Notes: generated by a model not told the origin, from the sequence alone. DNA of 64,000 nt from Lysobacter spongiicola DSM 21749 (GCF_900167055.1 NZ_FUXP01000010.1:1-64000), one strand, 5' to 3'. Numbered from the stretch's first letter, positions 8,340 through 17,765 are shown. Made by a program: numbers and translations.

Positions 8340-9677
8340 GTGGCGCGTCCGCTGGAGATGCCGGCCAAGGCCTATGCGCGTCGTCGCCGGCAGTTGATGA
8401 AGATGGCCGGCGAGGATGCGATCCTGGTGCTGCCTGCGGCGCTGGAACGGATCCGCAACCGCGACACCCACTACCCTTACCGGCAGGATTCCGACCTGCT
8501 CTACCTCACCGGCTTCCCCGAACCGGAGGCCGTGCTGGTGCTCGTGCCGGGACGGGCGCATGGCGAGACGCTGCTGTTCTGCCGCGAGCGTGACCGTGAC
8601 CGCGAAGGCTGGGACGGCCCGCGGTTCGGCCCCGAGGGTGCGGTGGAGGCGTTCGGCCTGGACGACGCCTATCCGATCACCGACCTGGACGACATCCTGC
8701 CGGGGCTGCTTGAAGGGCGGTCGCGGGTGTACTACCACTTCGGCCGCGATGCCGAGTTCGACCTCAAGCTGATCGGCTGGGTCAATCGCGTGCGCGCCAT
8801 GATGAAGATGGGCAACAAGCCCCCGCACGAGTTCCTGGAGCTCGGCCACCTGCTCGATGAGTTGCGCCTGTTCAAGGACCGCGACGAGCTGCGGATGATG
8901 CAGCGCGCCGCCGACATCACGGTGGCCGCTCACCAGGCCGCCATGGCCTCCGTGCGTCCCGGCATGCAGGAGTACGAGCTGCAGGCGGACCTGGAGCGGG
9001 TGTTCCGTGCCAGCGATGCGGTGCCGGCCTACGGCAGCATCGTCGGTTCGGGCGCGAACGCGTGCGTGCTGCATTACGTGGCCAACAATGGCCCGGTGCG
9101 CGACGGCGACCTGGTGCTGGTGGATGCCGGCGCCGAGTACCGCGGTTACGCCGCCGACATCACCCGGACCTTTCCGGCCAACGGGCGGTTTGGAAAGGAG
9201 CAGCGGATCCTGCACGACCTGGTCGGGCGCGCGCACGCCGCGGCACTGGAGCAGGCCCGGCCGGGCGTTGCCTACGAGGCCGGCCACCTTGCCGCGGTGG
9301 AAGTGTTGACCGAGGGGCTGCTGCAACTGGGGCTGCTGAAGGGCAAGGCGTCGAAACACATCGCCGAAGGCACGTACCGGCGCTTCTATCCGCACAAGAC
9401 CGGCCACTGGATCGGGGTCGACGTGCACGATGTCGGCGACTACCGGATCGATGGTGAGTCACGCCTGCTGGAGCCCGGCATGGTGTTCACCATCGAACCG
9501 GGGCTGTACATACGGCCGGATGACACCACGGTCGCGGCGAAATGGCGGGGTATCGGGATCCGCACCGAAGACGACGTACTGGTGACCCGCGACGGCCACA
9601 AGGTGTTGACCGACAAGCTGGCCCGTAGCGCCGACGAAATCGAGGACCACATGGAGCGGGTGCGCAGCGGCCGGTAG
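8340..9677 (+). CDS. pepP: Xaa-Pro aminopeptidase (PepP)
   Basis: This is a cytosolic metallopeptidase that removes the N-terminal residue preceding proline. The 445 residues comprise the N-terminal aminopeptidase P domain (RRRQLMKMAGEDAILVLPAA, PYRQDSDLLYLTGF) and the M24 pita-bread domain. The five dinuclear metal ligands are recognisable: Asp in VDAGAEY, Asp in ADITRTF, His in GHWIGVDVHD, Glu in TIEPGLY and Glu in RTEDDVL. Translation starts at a GTG one base after the ygfB stop. The ubiH gene that usually follows pepP in enterobacteria is absent. Confidence 0.96.
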   Translation: MARPLEMPAKAYARRRRQLMKMAGEDAILVLPAALERIRNRDTHYPYRQDSDLLYLTGFPEPEAVLVLVPGRAHGETLLFCRERDRDREGWDGPRFGPEGAVEAFGLDDAYPITDLDDILPGLLEGRSRVYYHFGRDAEFDLKLIGWVNRVRAMMKMGNKPPHEFLELGHLLDELRLFKDRDELRMMQRAADITVAAHQAAMASVRPGMQEYELQADLERVFRASDAVPAYGSIVGSGANACVLHYVANNGPVRDGDLVLVDAGAEYRGYAADITRTFPANGRFGKEQRILHDLVGRAHAAALEQARPGVAYEAGHLAAVEVLTEGLLQLGLLKGKASKHIAEGTYRRFYPHKTGHWIGVDVHDVGDYRIDGESRLLEPGMVFTIEPGLYIRPDDTTVAAKWRGIGIRTEDDVLVTRDGHKVLTDKLARSADEIEDHMERVRSGR

Positions 9678-9706
9678 GCGAGGTTCGCTGCGCCGTCGGC
9701 CCAAGC

Positions 9707-9740
9707 GGGCCCCGCACTCGCGTCACCGCGCGCGGGGCCC
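9707..9740. terminator. GC-rich hairpin between convergent pepP and pepQ
   Basis: GGGCCCCGC (9707-9715) pairs perfectly with GCGGGGCCC (9732-9740) between the two convergent genes. It has no T tract, so it is terminator-like only, possibly acting on both strands. Confidence 0.45.
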
Positions 9741-9755
9741 ATTGCGTGCCGGCAA

Positions 9756-11084
9756 CTAGTCCAGGCTGGCGAAGCCGTCCCGGGTGAGGTTGATCGGATC
9801 CCCATCGGTGCATACCACGTCATCCTCGACCCGGATGCCGCCATAGGGCCGCAGTGCGTCCACCTTGTCCCAGTTCACCGCCCCGGCGTGCTCCCCGCTG
9901 CGCAGCTCTTCCATCAGCAGGTCGGCGAAATAGATCCCGGGCTCGATCGTCACCACCGCACCGGGTTCGAGCACCCGGGTCAGGCGCAGGTACGGATGGC
10001 CGTCCGGGGGCTCGATCCTCCCGCCCCGGTCGGACTCCAGGAATCCGCCGACATCGTGGACCTGCAGGCCGATGTAATGGCCGATGCCGTGCGGGAAGAA
10101 CTTCGCGCTGACGCCTGTCTCCAGCGCCGACTCGGGCGACATGTCGAGCACGCCGGAATCACGGAGGATGGTGGCCATCTCCAGGTGTGCGTCCAGGTGG
10201 ATCTGCCGGTAGTCGACGCCTGCGCGGACCTTGTCGCACAGCCGTTGCTCCGCCGCCTCCACCGCATTGACCATCGACTGGAACTCGCTGTCGCGGTCGC
10301 TCGCGTAGGTGCGGGTGATGTCGCACGCGTAGCCTGCATGGCTGGCACCGGCATCGATCAGGAAGCTGCGCACTTCCGCCGGCGGCACCCGGTCGCGTTC
10401 GGTGTAGTGCAGCACCGCGCCGTGCTCGTTGAGCGCGACGATGTTGCCGTAGGGCAGCTCGTTGGCGTCCTGCCGCGCCGCCTGGCAGTAGGCCAGGTGG
10501 ATGCCGAATTCGCTGGCGCCGGCACGGAACGCACGCTCCGCTGCCCGGTGGGCGCGCACGCCGCGATCGGTGGCCCGACGCATCATCTCGATCTCGTATG
10601 GCGTCTTGATGGTGCGCTGGTGATCCAGGTAGTCGATGACGGCATCGGGGTTGTTCGGCGTATAACCCTCCAGCGCGCCATGGCTTTCGCCGACGATGGC
10701 GCAGCGTTCGGGACGGGCCGGGAGATGCTGCCGGGCTTCCCCGGCGGTGCGGATCACCACCACGTCGAACGCATCCACCCAATAGCCGGCCGGCGCCTGC
10801 GGCACCACGTGCCAGTAATCGAACGGCTGCAGGTAGATCAGCTTCGGCTTCTCGCCGGGGGTATGGACCACCCAACTGCCGGGATTGCGCGTCAGCGGCA
10901 CCCACGCCTTGAACTGCGGGTTGACGGCGTAGGGATAATCGCGGTCGTCGAAGACCTGGTAGTGCACGTTGCCGCTGGGAATGACAAGGTGGTCGAAACC
11001 GCCGCGCTCGAGCGCCTGCGTCGCGCGCCGTTGCAACTCGTCCACGTGTCGGGGATATAGGATGGAGATATCGGGGCCTGCCAT
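9756..11084 (-). CDS. pepQ: Xaa-Pro dipeptidase (prolidase, PepQ)
   Basis: It hydrolyses dipeptides with C-terminal proline in the cytosol. The product is 442 residues from the ATG at 11084, which has a GAGGT ribosome site; sequence upstream of it does not resemble the family. The bacterial prolidase pattern is present: DDRDYPYAVNPQFKAWVPLT near the N-terminus, then the M24 metal ligands in IDAGASH, CDITRTY, HGIGHYIGLQVHDVG, TIEPGIY and RVEDDV. It is convergent with pepP, a paralogue of the same fold, and is divergent from a GGDEF/EAL gene with only 23 bases between the start codons. Confidence 0.95.
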   Translation of the reverse strand: MAGPDISILYPRHVDELQRRATQALERGGFDHLVIPSGNVHYQVFDDRDYPYAVNPQFKAWVPLTRNPGSWVVHTPGEKPKLIYLQPFDYWHVVPQAPAGYWVDAFDVVVIRTAGEARQHLPARPERCAIVGESHGALEGYTPNNPDAVIDYLDHQRTIKTPYEIEMMRRATDRGVRAHRAAERAFRAGASEFGIHLAYCQAARQDANELPYGNIVALNEHGAVLHYTERDRVPPAEVRSFLIDAGASHAGYACDITRTYASDRDSEFQSMVNAVEAAEQRLCDKVRAGVDYRQIHLDAHLEMATILRDSGVLDMSPESALETGVSAKFFPHGIGHYIGLQVHDVGGFLESDRGGRIEPPDGHPYLRLTRVLEPGAVVTIEPGIYFADLLMEELRSGEHAGAVNWDKVDALRPYGGIRVEDDVVCTDGDPINLTRDGFASLD

Positions 11085-11107
11085 CGGGACCTCTACTGGG
11101 GGCGTCA

Positions 11108-13768
11108 ATGGATTCTGACGGATTCTCGCAAGCACCGCAGCCGGGTCGGGTAGAGGCCGACGTCTCGCCCCTTGGGGTCCGGCCCTGGGTCTGGGCACTG
11201 GCTGCGCTGTTGTGCGCGATCCTGGCATCGTTCCTTTTTGCTGGCCTGCAACAGCGCAATGCCGAGCAGGTCGCCCGGCAGAACCTCGAGGCCCTGGGGT
11301 CCGCGACCGCCAAGGCGATTGCCGACCAGCTGGAGATGGCGGAACTGGTGGCCCGCTCGGTCCAGGCGACTTTCCTCGCCTCCGAAGAGGTCGATGCAGG
11401 GGAATTCGAGATCGTCTATGCGAGCCTGAGGCCGAGGGACCGGTTCTCCAGCCTGCAGGCCCTCGCCTATGCCGAGCGCCGACCGGCCGCCGGCGTCAAC
11501 GAGTGGCGCACGACACTGGTGCAGCCGGTCGAAGGCAATGCGAGGCTGTTCGGCCTGGATGTGGCGGCGCAACCGGAGAACCTGCAGGCTCTGCTGGCTT
11601 CGCGCGACACCGACAGCGCGGTCCTGTCGCCGCCCTTCGCCCTGGTGCAGGGGCCCGGCGCGAGCGGTCGCAGCGATGGGGTCGCACTGAGGCTTCCGAT
11701 CTATACATCGGGTCCGCCGCCGCGGACGGTGGAGGAGCGCCGGGCGCGCATGGCGGGATCACTGGCGATCTCGTTCCGGCCGGCTCCGATGATCGCCGGG
11801 GTGTTGCCCACGGATGCCCATCCGGAAATGCGCGTCAGCGTCACCGACGTCACCGGGGGCGGGAGCTTCGTCCTGTACGACACACACGCCGGCAGCGTGC
11901 CCGCGGGGATGCAGACGGGCATCTCGCGCGACTTCACCCATGGTGGCCGTACGTGGCGGGTATCGCTGCAGCCGACGGGTGCGGCGATGGCGCCGGACTG
12001 GTCGGACTCCAGCTTCTGGCCGGGGCTGGTGGCCAGCGTCCTGTTGGCATTGCTGGTGTGGTCGGTGCTGACGTCGCGGCGACGCGCGCTGGAGATCGCA
12101 GTACGGATGAGCCGCTCGTATCGGGAGAGCGAGGAACGGTTCCGTGCGCTCAACGAGCTCCTTCCCGCGCTGGTTCTGTTGGCGCGGGATGGTGATGGCG
12201 CGATCACCTACGCCAACCAGGCGGCACGGTTGAAGCTCGGCGAGGACAGCCGCGAGGGGGATCTCTACGCGCTGTTCGACGATGCCGCCATCGGGAGGCG
12301 CCTGCGCGACCCCGGCCTGCAATCCACCACCGTGGAGGCACGGCTGCACGGTGCCGGCGGGGAGCGGTTCTGGTCCAATGCCTCGGTCGCCAGGGTCGTG
12401 GTGGAAGGCCAGCCCATGCTGTTGATGGTTGCCACCGACATTTCCGAGCAGCGACAGCTCACCGAGATGCTGGGCTACCAGGCCAGTCACGATGCACTCA
12501 CCGAGCTGCTGAACAGGCACGAGTTCGAACGCCGGGTCAAGCAGGTGCTGGCGAGCGGGGAGGGCGCCCGCGGCGCCGCCCTGCTGTATCTCGACATGGA
12601 CCAGTTCAAGCTGGTCAACGATACCTCCGGGCACATCGCCGGTGACCAGTTGCTGGTCCAGCTGGCGGGCATCCTGCGCGAACAGGTCAACGAGCAGGAG
12701 GTGCTGCTGGCGCGGCTGGGTGGAGACGAATTCGGCATCCTCGCGCTCGACACCGGTGGAGAGGATGCCGCGCGGCGCCTGGCCGAGCGCCTGCGCGCGT
12801 ACATCGATGGTTACGTGTTCGTGTGGGGCGAGCGCAGCTATGTCGTCAGCGCCAGCATCGGCGGCGTCATGCTGGACGGGTCCGACACCACCTTCCGGGA
12901 CCTGCTCGCGCACGCCGACACCGCGTGCTACATGGCCAAGGAGGGGGGACGGAACCGGATCCACTTCTATTCCGCGAGCGACGACCAGACCGCCCGCCGC
13001 TACAGCGAGATGGAATGGGCGAACCGGCTGAAGTCGGCGGTCGCCGAGCAGCGGCTGCTGCTGGAGTACCAGGAGGTCTGGCCACTCAACGGGAAGCCGG
13101 GCCAGGCGCCCTATGTCGAGCTGCTGCTCCGCCTGCGCGACGAAGACGGGCACCTGGTCCTGCCGGGTGCCTTCATGCCGGCGGCGGAGCGCTACGGGTT
13201 GATGCCGATGATCGATCGCTGGGTCATCGAAACGGCATTGTCGAACTTCGACAACCTCCACCCGAGCGGCGCCGCATTGCCGCTGGCGACCATCAACCTT
13301 TCCGGCGCCAGCATCGAGGATGCCTCCCTGGCGGACCGGATCCTGGAGCTGCTGGCGGAACACCGGGTCGATCCGCGCCGGGTGTGCTTCGAGATCACCG
13401 AGACCGTGGCGGTGCGCAACTTCTCGCAGGTCCGCAGCTTCATCGGCCGCCTGCGGGAAGCGGGCTGCAGGCTGGCCCTCGACGACTTCGGCGCGGGCAT
13501 GTCGTCGTTCGGGTACCTGAAGAACCTCCAGGTCGACATCATCAAGATCGATGGCAGCTTCATCCACGACATGCTGGGCGACCCCATGAGCCTGGCCATC
13601 GTGCGCGCCGTTGCCGATATCGGCCATCAGCGGGGACTCCAGGTGGTCGCCGAATGGGTATCGAGCGAGGAGATCCGCCAGGCGCTGGTCGAGATCGGCG
13701 TGGACTATGCGCAGGGGTTCTTCCTGCACCGCCCGGAGCCGGTGCCGTTCCTCCGGGAGCGCCGCTGA
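11108..13768 (+). CDS. CHASE-like sensor with PAS, GGDEF and variant EAL domains
   Basis: This is an 886-residue inner-membrane c-di-GMP protein. A first helix (about residues 26-45) and a second (about 302-322) flank a periplasmic region with the CHASE pattern (LQALAYAERRPA, then LRLPIYTS). A PAS domain (about 335-455), GGDEF (motif at 538-542) and EAL domain follow. GGDEF is intact, with no RxxD inhibitory site. In the EAL domain the signature is ELL (671-673), while the rest of the active site is largely kept: NLSG, FEITET, LDDFGAG, IIKIDGSF, VVAEW, YAQGF. It may be a cyclase, a phosphodiesterase or both. It converges on the PilZ/DUF1631 pair. Confidence 0.88.
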   Translation: MDSDGFSQAPQPGRVEADVSPLGVRPWVWALAALLCAILASFLFAGLQQRNAEQVARQNLEALGSATAKAIADQLEMAELVARSVQATFLASEEVDAGEFEIVYASLRPRDRFSSLQALAYAERRPAAGVNEWRTTLVQPVEGNARLFGLDVAAQPENLQALLASRDTDSAVLSPPFALVQGPGASGRSDGVALRLPIYTSGPPPRTVEERRARMAGSLAISFRPAPMIAGVLPTDAHPEMRVSVTDVTGGGSFVLYDTHAGSVPAGMQTGISRDFTHGGRTWRVSLQPTGAAMAPDWSDSSFWPGLVASVLLALLVWSVLTSRRRALEIAVRMSRSYRESEERFRALNELLPALVLLARDGDGAITYANQAARLKLGEDSREGDLYALFDDAAIGRRLRDPGLQSTTVEARLHGAGGERFWSNASVARVVVEGQPMLLMVATDISEQRQLTEMLGYQASHDALTELLNRHEFERRVKQVLASGEGARGAALLYLDMDQFKLVNDTSGHIAGDQLLVQLAGILREQVNEQEVLLARLGGDEFGILALDTGGEDAARRLAERLRAYIDGYVFVWGERSYVVSASIGGVMLDGSDTTFRDLLAHADTACYMAKEGGRNRIHFYSASDDQTARRYSEMEWANRLKSAVAEQRLLLEYQEVWPLNGKPGQAPYVELLLRLRDEDGHLVLPGAFMPAAERYGLMPMIDRWVIETALSNFDNLHPSGAALPLATINLSGASIEDASLADRILELLAEHRVDPRRVCFEITETVAVRNFSQVRSFIGRLREAGCRLALDDFGAGMSSFGYLKNLQVDIIKIDGSFIHDMLGDPMSLAIVRAVADIGHQRGLQVVAEWVSSEEIRQALVEIGVDYAQGFFLHRPEPVPFLRERR

Positions 13769-13795
13769 CTGCCGGGATCCCGGGGAGCGCCGTGC

Positions 13796-14149
13796 TTACT
13801 GTGCAGCCGGTACCAGGGTATCGAGCCAGTGCCGCAGTGGCTGCGCATGCCCGTCCAGTACCTTGATGAAGCGGAATCCCGCCCACCACTGGCCGGAGGC
13901 GCCGGCCGATTCCTGCCAGAGCAGGTGGGCGCCAACCTCGATCGGCTGCTCATGGTCGAAACCATCGCCCACCTCCAGCCGGAACTGGTAGAGCGCATCG
14001 TCCACCAGCGGCCTGTTCGCCATCAGCAGCATTCCGGTTTCGGAGACATTGCCCAGTTGCCCGACCACCTCGTCGGTCATGGTGTCCACCACCTTGACCG
14101 TATCGGGGACGTCGTAACGCCGGGCGTGCCGGTATTCGTCGTATTTCAT
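13796..14149 (-). CDS. PilZ domain protein (c-di-GMP binding)
   Basis: This is a 117-residue stand-alone PilZ domain. The c-di-GMP-binding signature is present: RHARR (RxxxR) near residue 8 and NVSETG ((D/N)xSxxG) about 30 residues later, followed by the beta-barrel strands ending in QWWAGFRFIKV. It is therefore likely to bind the nucleotide and to act as an effector, but its target is unknown. The ATG at 14149 overlaps the stop of the DUF1631 gene by four bases (ATGA), so the two are translationally coupled. In-frame codons upstream of 14149 run into DUF1631 and do not resemble PilZ. Confidence 0.92.
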   Translation of the reverse strand: MKYDEYRHARRYDVPDTVKVVDTMTDEVVGQLGNVSETGMLLMANRPLVDDALYQFRLEVGDGFDHEQPIEVGAHLLWQESAGASGQWWAGFRFIKVLDGHAQPLRHWLDTLVPAAQ

Positions 14150-16341
14150 GCTTGGCCCCCCGGACGGCCCTTGCGGCCGGAAAGGTTGCGCAGGGAGGAG
14201 AGCGCCGACTGCCACGCTCGGTCGACCAGGCCTGCGCGATCGGTGGTCAGGACCCGTGCACGGCCCGCCGACACCTGCCGGGCCACCTGGTCGAGGTCAT
14301 GGCGGCCGTGGCCCTCTTCGACACGCTGCCCGCGCTGGTTCACGAACAGCGCGTGCCCGGTGCGGGGACTGAACCAGGCCAGGCGTTGGCGGAGGATCGT
14401 GCCGTCGGGCTGGTCGAATTCGAACCAGGTGCCGAACGGCAGCGTGCACAGGTGCTGGTAGCACTCCTGCTCCTTGGGCGAACGCGGCGCAACCGGTGCA
14501 TCGCCGGAAGCCGCGGCCGGCGCGGCACCCAGTCGCGCCCGGCCCTTGAGCTTCATCGCCAGCTCGGTGCGGGAGGCGGGGTCGTCGCTTTCGTCGATGC
14601 CGCCGGTCAATGCGCGCACCACCGCTTCGGCATCCTCTCCGCTGTAGCCCACCGGCCCCAGCGCCTGCCGGATCCGTGCCCGCAGCCCGTCCGGCGCGGG
14701 TGCGCCGTGGACCGCCGACTGGACGATGTGGTGGGTGGCCTCGACGTGCGCGTTCCATTCCGGCGACTCGTTGCCGTGGCGGAGCAGGACCAGCGTCAGT
14801 GCATCCGTCCACGGTTGTTCGAGCAGGGTGCGGATGAACCGCGGCACGCTCGCGTCCCCGGTCGCGACGTCCACCGCTTCCACTGCCGCCTGACGCGCCA
14901 GTTCCAGCTTCTCGCGGCCGCGCGCGCCCTCGACCTGGCGGCGCTCACTGACTTCCGCACGGCGCGCCATCCGCTGCAGGTGTTGCTGCAGCTTGTGGTG
15001 GGCGGTCTCGAACACCCTGGCGTCGCCGTCGTAGTGGCTGACGACTTCTTCGACCGTATCCTTGAGCTGGGCGGTCAGCTGCGGATCGGAATCCTCGCCG
15101 GTGGCCCAGTTGCTGCCGGCCTCGGCCACTGCGCTGAGCAACTGGCGCGCCGGATGCTGCTGGCGGACGAAGAAGGTCTGGTCCTGCAGCGCCGCCCGCA
15201 ACACCGGCACCTGCAGGCGGTCGACCAGCTCGGTCGCAGGACCCTGGTCCCCAAGCTCCTGGCGCATGCCGCTGTGCAGCAACCCCAGCAGCTCGAAGGT
15301 GTCTTCGTCCTCCGGTGACAGCGTGGTCGCCTGCCCGGACTGCAACCTCGCCTGCACCAGCAGTGCCTGGCGGATCTCCGGCAGGCGTGGTGGCGTCGCC
15401 TTCTCGCGTACCCGCGCCTGCATGGCGCCGAGCGCCGCATCGACATCGCCCGATGGCAGGGTGACACGTGGCGTGGCGGTATCGGTGGGCGCCGGCTGCC
15501 GGCCCGACTCCGCACGACGCTCCGCCAGCAGCTCCTTGAGCAGGGCCAGCATTCCCACGTCGTCCGCGGCCGAGCCGCCGCCGGGGGACTGGCTTCCCGG
15601 CCAACTGGTGAAGGGTGCGGTCGAGGCGGGAGCGGATGCCGTGGACGCGTCGCCAGTGTCTTCCCCGGTTTCCGCCCGTGGCCGTGCGGTGGCGGCTTCC
15701 ACCGGACGGCGGCGCTTGCGCAGGGGGACGTAGGTCAGGCCGGGCAGCACGTGGGCGCCAGCCAGCAGGGCGTTCATGGATTCGACCAGTGCCGCGTAAT
15801 CGGGCGCGAACTGGCTTTCGAACAGGCGGTAGAGCTTCAGGCGCGTGTCCAGGTTCAGCTCCAGCGCCGTCGCGGCGTCGGAGAGCAGCTGACCCAGCCG
15901 CCAGGGACCGACGGGCAGGGACTCGCCGTCGAATGCCGGCGCCCCGGCCATCACGCCAAACCGCTGTCCCAGCAGGAGCAGGGGCAGCCGGGCGCTTCCG
16001 GCGTGGCGTTCGGCGATCGACCGCAACACCGCGTCTTCGCTGATCTCCGTATCGTCGACCAGCCGCAGACCCTCCATCGAAAAGCTGGGGGCACCCGGGC
16101 GGGGCCGGGAAGAGGGGGTGCGGATGTTGCACAGGCCGTCGGCCAGCCGGCGCAGGAAGATCGAGATGAACTCCTCGTGGTGGTTTTCCAGCTTGCGCAG
16201 CGCTTCCATGTGCCCCGCCTGCAGTGTCGGATTGCGGGCGAACTGCGCCTGGTGCAGCAGGTCCTGCTCGAGGGTGACCAGCAAGCGCGGCAGCTCCCGC
16301 CGGAACTCGGCCGTGAGCAGGGTCATCAGCCGCCCGAGCAA
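14146..16341 (-). CDS. DUF1631 family protein
   Basis: This is a 731-residue protein of the DUF1631 family, largely helical with a disordered Ala/Thr/Ser-rich section (about residues 215-265). The N-terminal region has RELPRLLVTLEQDLLHQAQ and a later segment DTRLKLYRLFESQFAPDYAAL. The C-terminal 100 residues (FGTWFEFDQPDGTILRQRL, then LAWFSPRTGHALFVNQRGQ) are a PilZ-like barrel without an RxxxR motif. The function is unknown; the family often accompanies c-di-GMP genes. The start at 16341 is TTG. The reading frame stays open upstream and an AUC at 16407, eight bases after a strong AGAGAGG, may be the true start (753 residues). Confidence 0.85.
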   Translation of the reverse strand: MLGRLMTLLTAEFRRELPRLLVTLEQDLLHQAQFARNPTLQAGHMEALRKLENHHEEFISIFLRRLADGLCNIRTPSSRPRPGAPSFSMEGLRLVDDTEISEDAVLRSIAERHAGSARLPLLLLGQRFGVMAGAPAFDGESLPVGPWRLGQLLSDAATALELNLDTRLKLYRLFESQFAPDYAALVESMNALLAGAHVLPGLTYVPLRKRRRPVEAATARPRAETGEDTGDASTASAPASTAPFTSWPGSQSPGGGSAADDVGMLALLKELLAERRAESGRQPAPTDTATPRVTLPSGDVDAALGAMQARVREKATPPRLPEIRQALLVQARLQSGQATTLSPEDEDTFELLGLLHSGMRQELGDQGPATELVDRLQVPVLRAALQDQTFFVRQQHPARQLLSAVAEAGSNWATGEDSDPQLTAQLKDTVEEVVSHYDGDARVFETAHHKLQQHLQRMARRAEVSERRQVEGARGREKLELARQAAVEAVDVATGDASVPRFIRTLLEQPWTDALTLVLLRHGNESPEWNAHVEATHHIVQSAVHGAPAPDGLRARIRQALGPVGYSGEDAEAVVRALTGGIDESDDPASRTELAMKLKGRARLGAAPAAASGDAPVAPRSPKEQECYQHLCTLPFGTWFEFDQPDGTILRQRLAWFSPRTGHALFVNQRGQRVEEGHGRHDLDQVARQVSAGRARVLTTDRAGLVDRAWQSALSSLRNLSGRKGRPGGQA

Positions 16342-16610
16342 CTGCCTGACCCGGGGTGGCAGGGCTTTGGCGGCGGCAGTGGAGGGAAGTGCGGCGGTCG
16401 GATCGATGGTGGCTGCCTCTCTGTTCGCAACGGGCGCAAGGGCCCGATCAGGAAGTCGAAACCGCGTTGGAGCCTATTCATCCGGGTGTGATGGCCGCGC
16501 GACTCGATGGCCCTATCGGCCGACACGAGGCGTTCTTGAGGCCTTTGTACACTTTTGTGACGATGCCTGCGCAGCAAGCCGCGAAGGGCGGCCGGCGAGG
16601 TGCGGGCGGC
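16342..16610. other. Gap between the hemW 3' end and DUF1631
   Basis: Apart from the possible N-terminal extension of DUF1631 to 16407, I see no gene here. A small palindrome-like TTTGTACACTTT near 16542-16553 may belong to the DUF1631 promoter, but no convincing -35/-10 pair is seen. Confidence 0.4.
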
Positions 16611-17765
16611 TCAGTCCGCCAGGAACAGGCTCACGACGTCATTGGTGAAACGCCGGCCCGATTCGGTGGGAACCACGCGCCCGGCGTCCCGGACCAGCCA
16701 CCCGTTGTCCACCGCAGCCTGGAGTTGCGGCTCGATGTCCGCCGCCGCGATACCGGTGCGCGCCTCGAAGGAGGCCAGGGTGAATCCCCCGACCAGGCGC
16801 AGCGCGTTGAGCATGAACTCGAACGGACGGCGCTCCGGCTCCACCCGTTCGTCTCCACCAATCACCGCTTCGCCGCCCGCAGCGGCCATGTACCGTGCCG
16901 GGTGCTTGAGCTTCCAGCGGCGCAGCACGCTCTGGTCGTGGCCCATCGTGATCTTGCCGTGGGCGCCGGCACCGATGCCGAGATAGTCGCCGTAGGTCCA
17001 GTAGTTGAGGTTGTGCGCGCACTCGCGTCCGGGCCGCGCGTAGGCGCTGACCTCGTATTGCCTGTAGCCCGCGTCGGCGAGCATCGCCTGGCAGTGCTCC
17101 TGCATGTCCCAGCCCGCGTCCTCGCCGGGAATGCCTGCCGGCGGCCGCGCGGCGAACACCGTATTGGGCTCCAGTGTCAGTTGGTAGTGGCTGATGTGCG
17201 CCGGCTGCAGCGCGAACGCCCGCTCAAGGTCCGTGGCGGCCATGGCCAAGTCCTGCCCGGGCAGGGCATACATCAGGTCCAGGTTGATGTTGTCGAAGCC
17301 CGCATCCTGCGCCAGCTTCACCGCCCGTTCGGCTTCGGCACTGTCATGGATGCGGCCGAGCCGCTGCAGGCAACCGTCGTCGAAACTCTGGACTCCGAAG
17401 CTGAGGCGGTTGATGCCGGCCGCGAGGTAGGACTCGAACCGGCCATGTTCGGCCGTGCCGGGATTGGCTTCGAGGGTGATCTCGCAGCCGGGGGCGAAGC
17501 GCAGCCGCGAGCTTGCGCCCTGCAGGAAACGCTCGAGGCTGGCCGCCGGCATCAGGCTGGGCGTGCCACCGCCGAAGAACACGCTTTGCACGGTCCGGCC
17601 CCAGACCAGCGGCAGGTCGGAGTCCAGGTCGGCCAGCAGGGCGTCGACGTAGGCCTCGAACGGCGGTTCGCCGCGCTGTTCGTGCGAGTTGAAGTCGCAG
17701 TAGGGGCATTTGCGCACGCACCACGGCACGTGCACGTAAAGCGACAGTGGCGGCGGTGCGAGCAT
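16611..17765 (-). CDS. hemW: Radical SAM heme chaperone HemW
   Basis: HemW is a cytosolic radical SAM protein that delivers heme; it was long annotated as oxygen-independent coproporphyrinogen III oxidase. The 384-residue product has the 4Fe-4S motif at C16, C20 and C23. The residue after the next Asp is Phe (CDF), whereas true HemN has a fourth cysteine there, which favours HemW. Further family blocks are FFGGGTPSLM, EANPGT, RLSFGVQSF and LNYWTYGDYLGIGAGAHG. The ATG at 17765 overlaps the rdgB stop by one base (TGATG), so rdgB and hemW are coupled, as in many gammaproteobacteria. Confidence 0.94.
   Translation of the reverse strand: MLAPPPLSLYVHVPWCVRKCPYCDFNSHEQRGEPPFEAYVDALLADLDSDLPLVWGRTVQSVFFGGGTPSLMPAASLERFLQGASSRLRFAPGCEITLEANPGTAEHGRFESYLAAGINRLSFGVQSFDDGCLQRLGRIHDSAEAERAVKLAQDAGFDNINLDLMYALPGQDLAMAATDLERAFALQPAHISHYQLTLEPNTVFAARPPAGIPGEDAGWDMQEHCQAMLADAGYRQYEVSAYARPGRECAHNLNYWTYGDYLGIGAGAHGKITMGHDQSVLRRWKLKHPARYMAAAGGEAVIGGDERVEPERRPFEFMLNALRLVGGFTLASFEARTGIAAADIEPQLQAAVDNGWLVRDAGRVVPTESGRRFTNDVVSLFLAD

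Noticed and set aside
16538-16560. TTTGTACACTTTTGTGACG as a regulator-binding palindrome
   Set aside because: The symmetry is limited to about 8 bases, it occurs once and no paired element or regulator is nearby.
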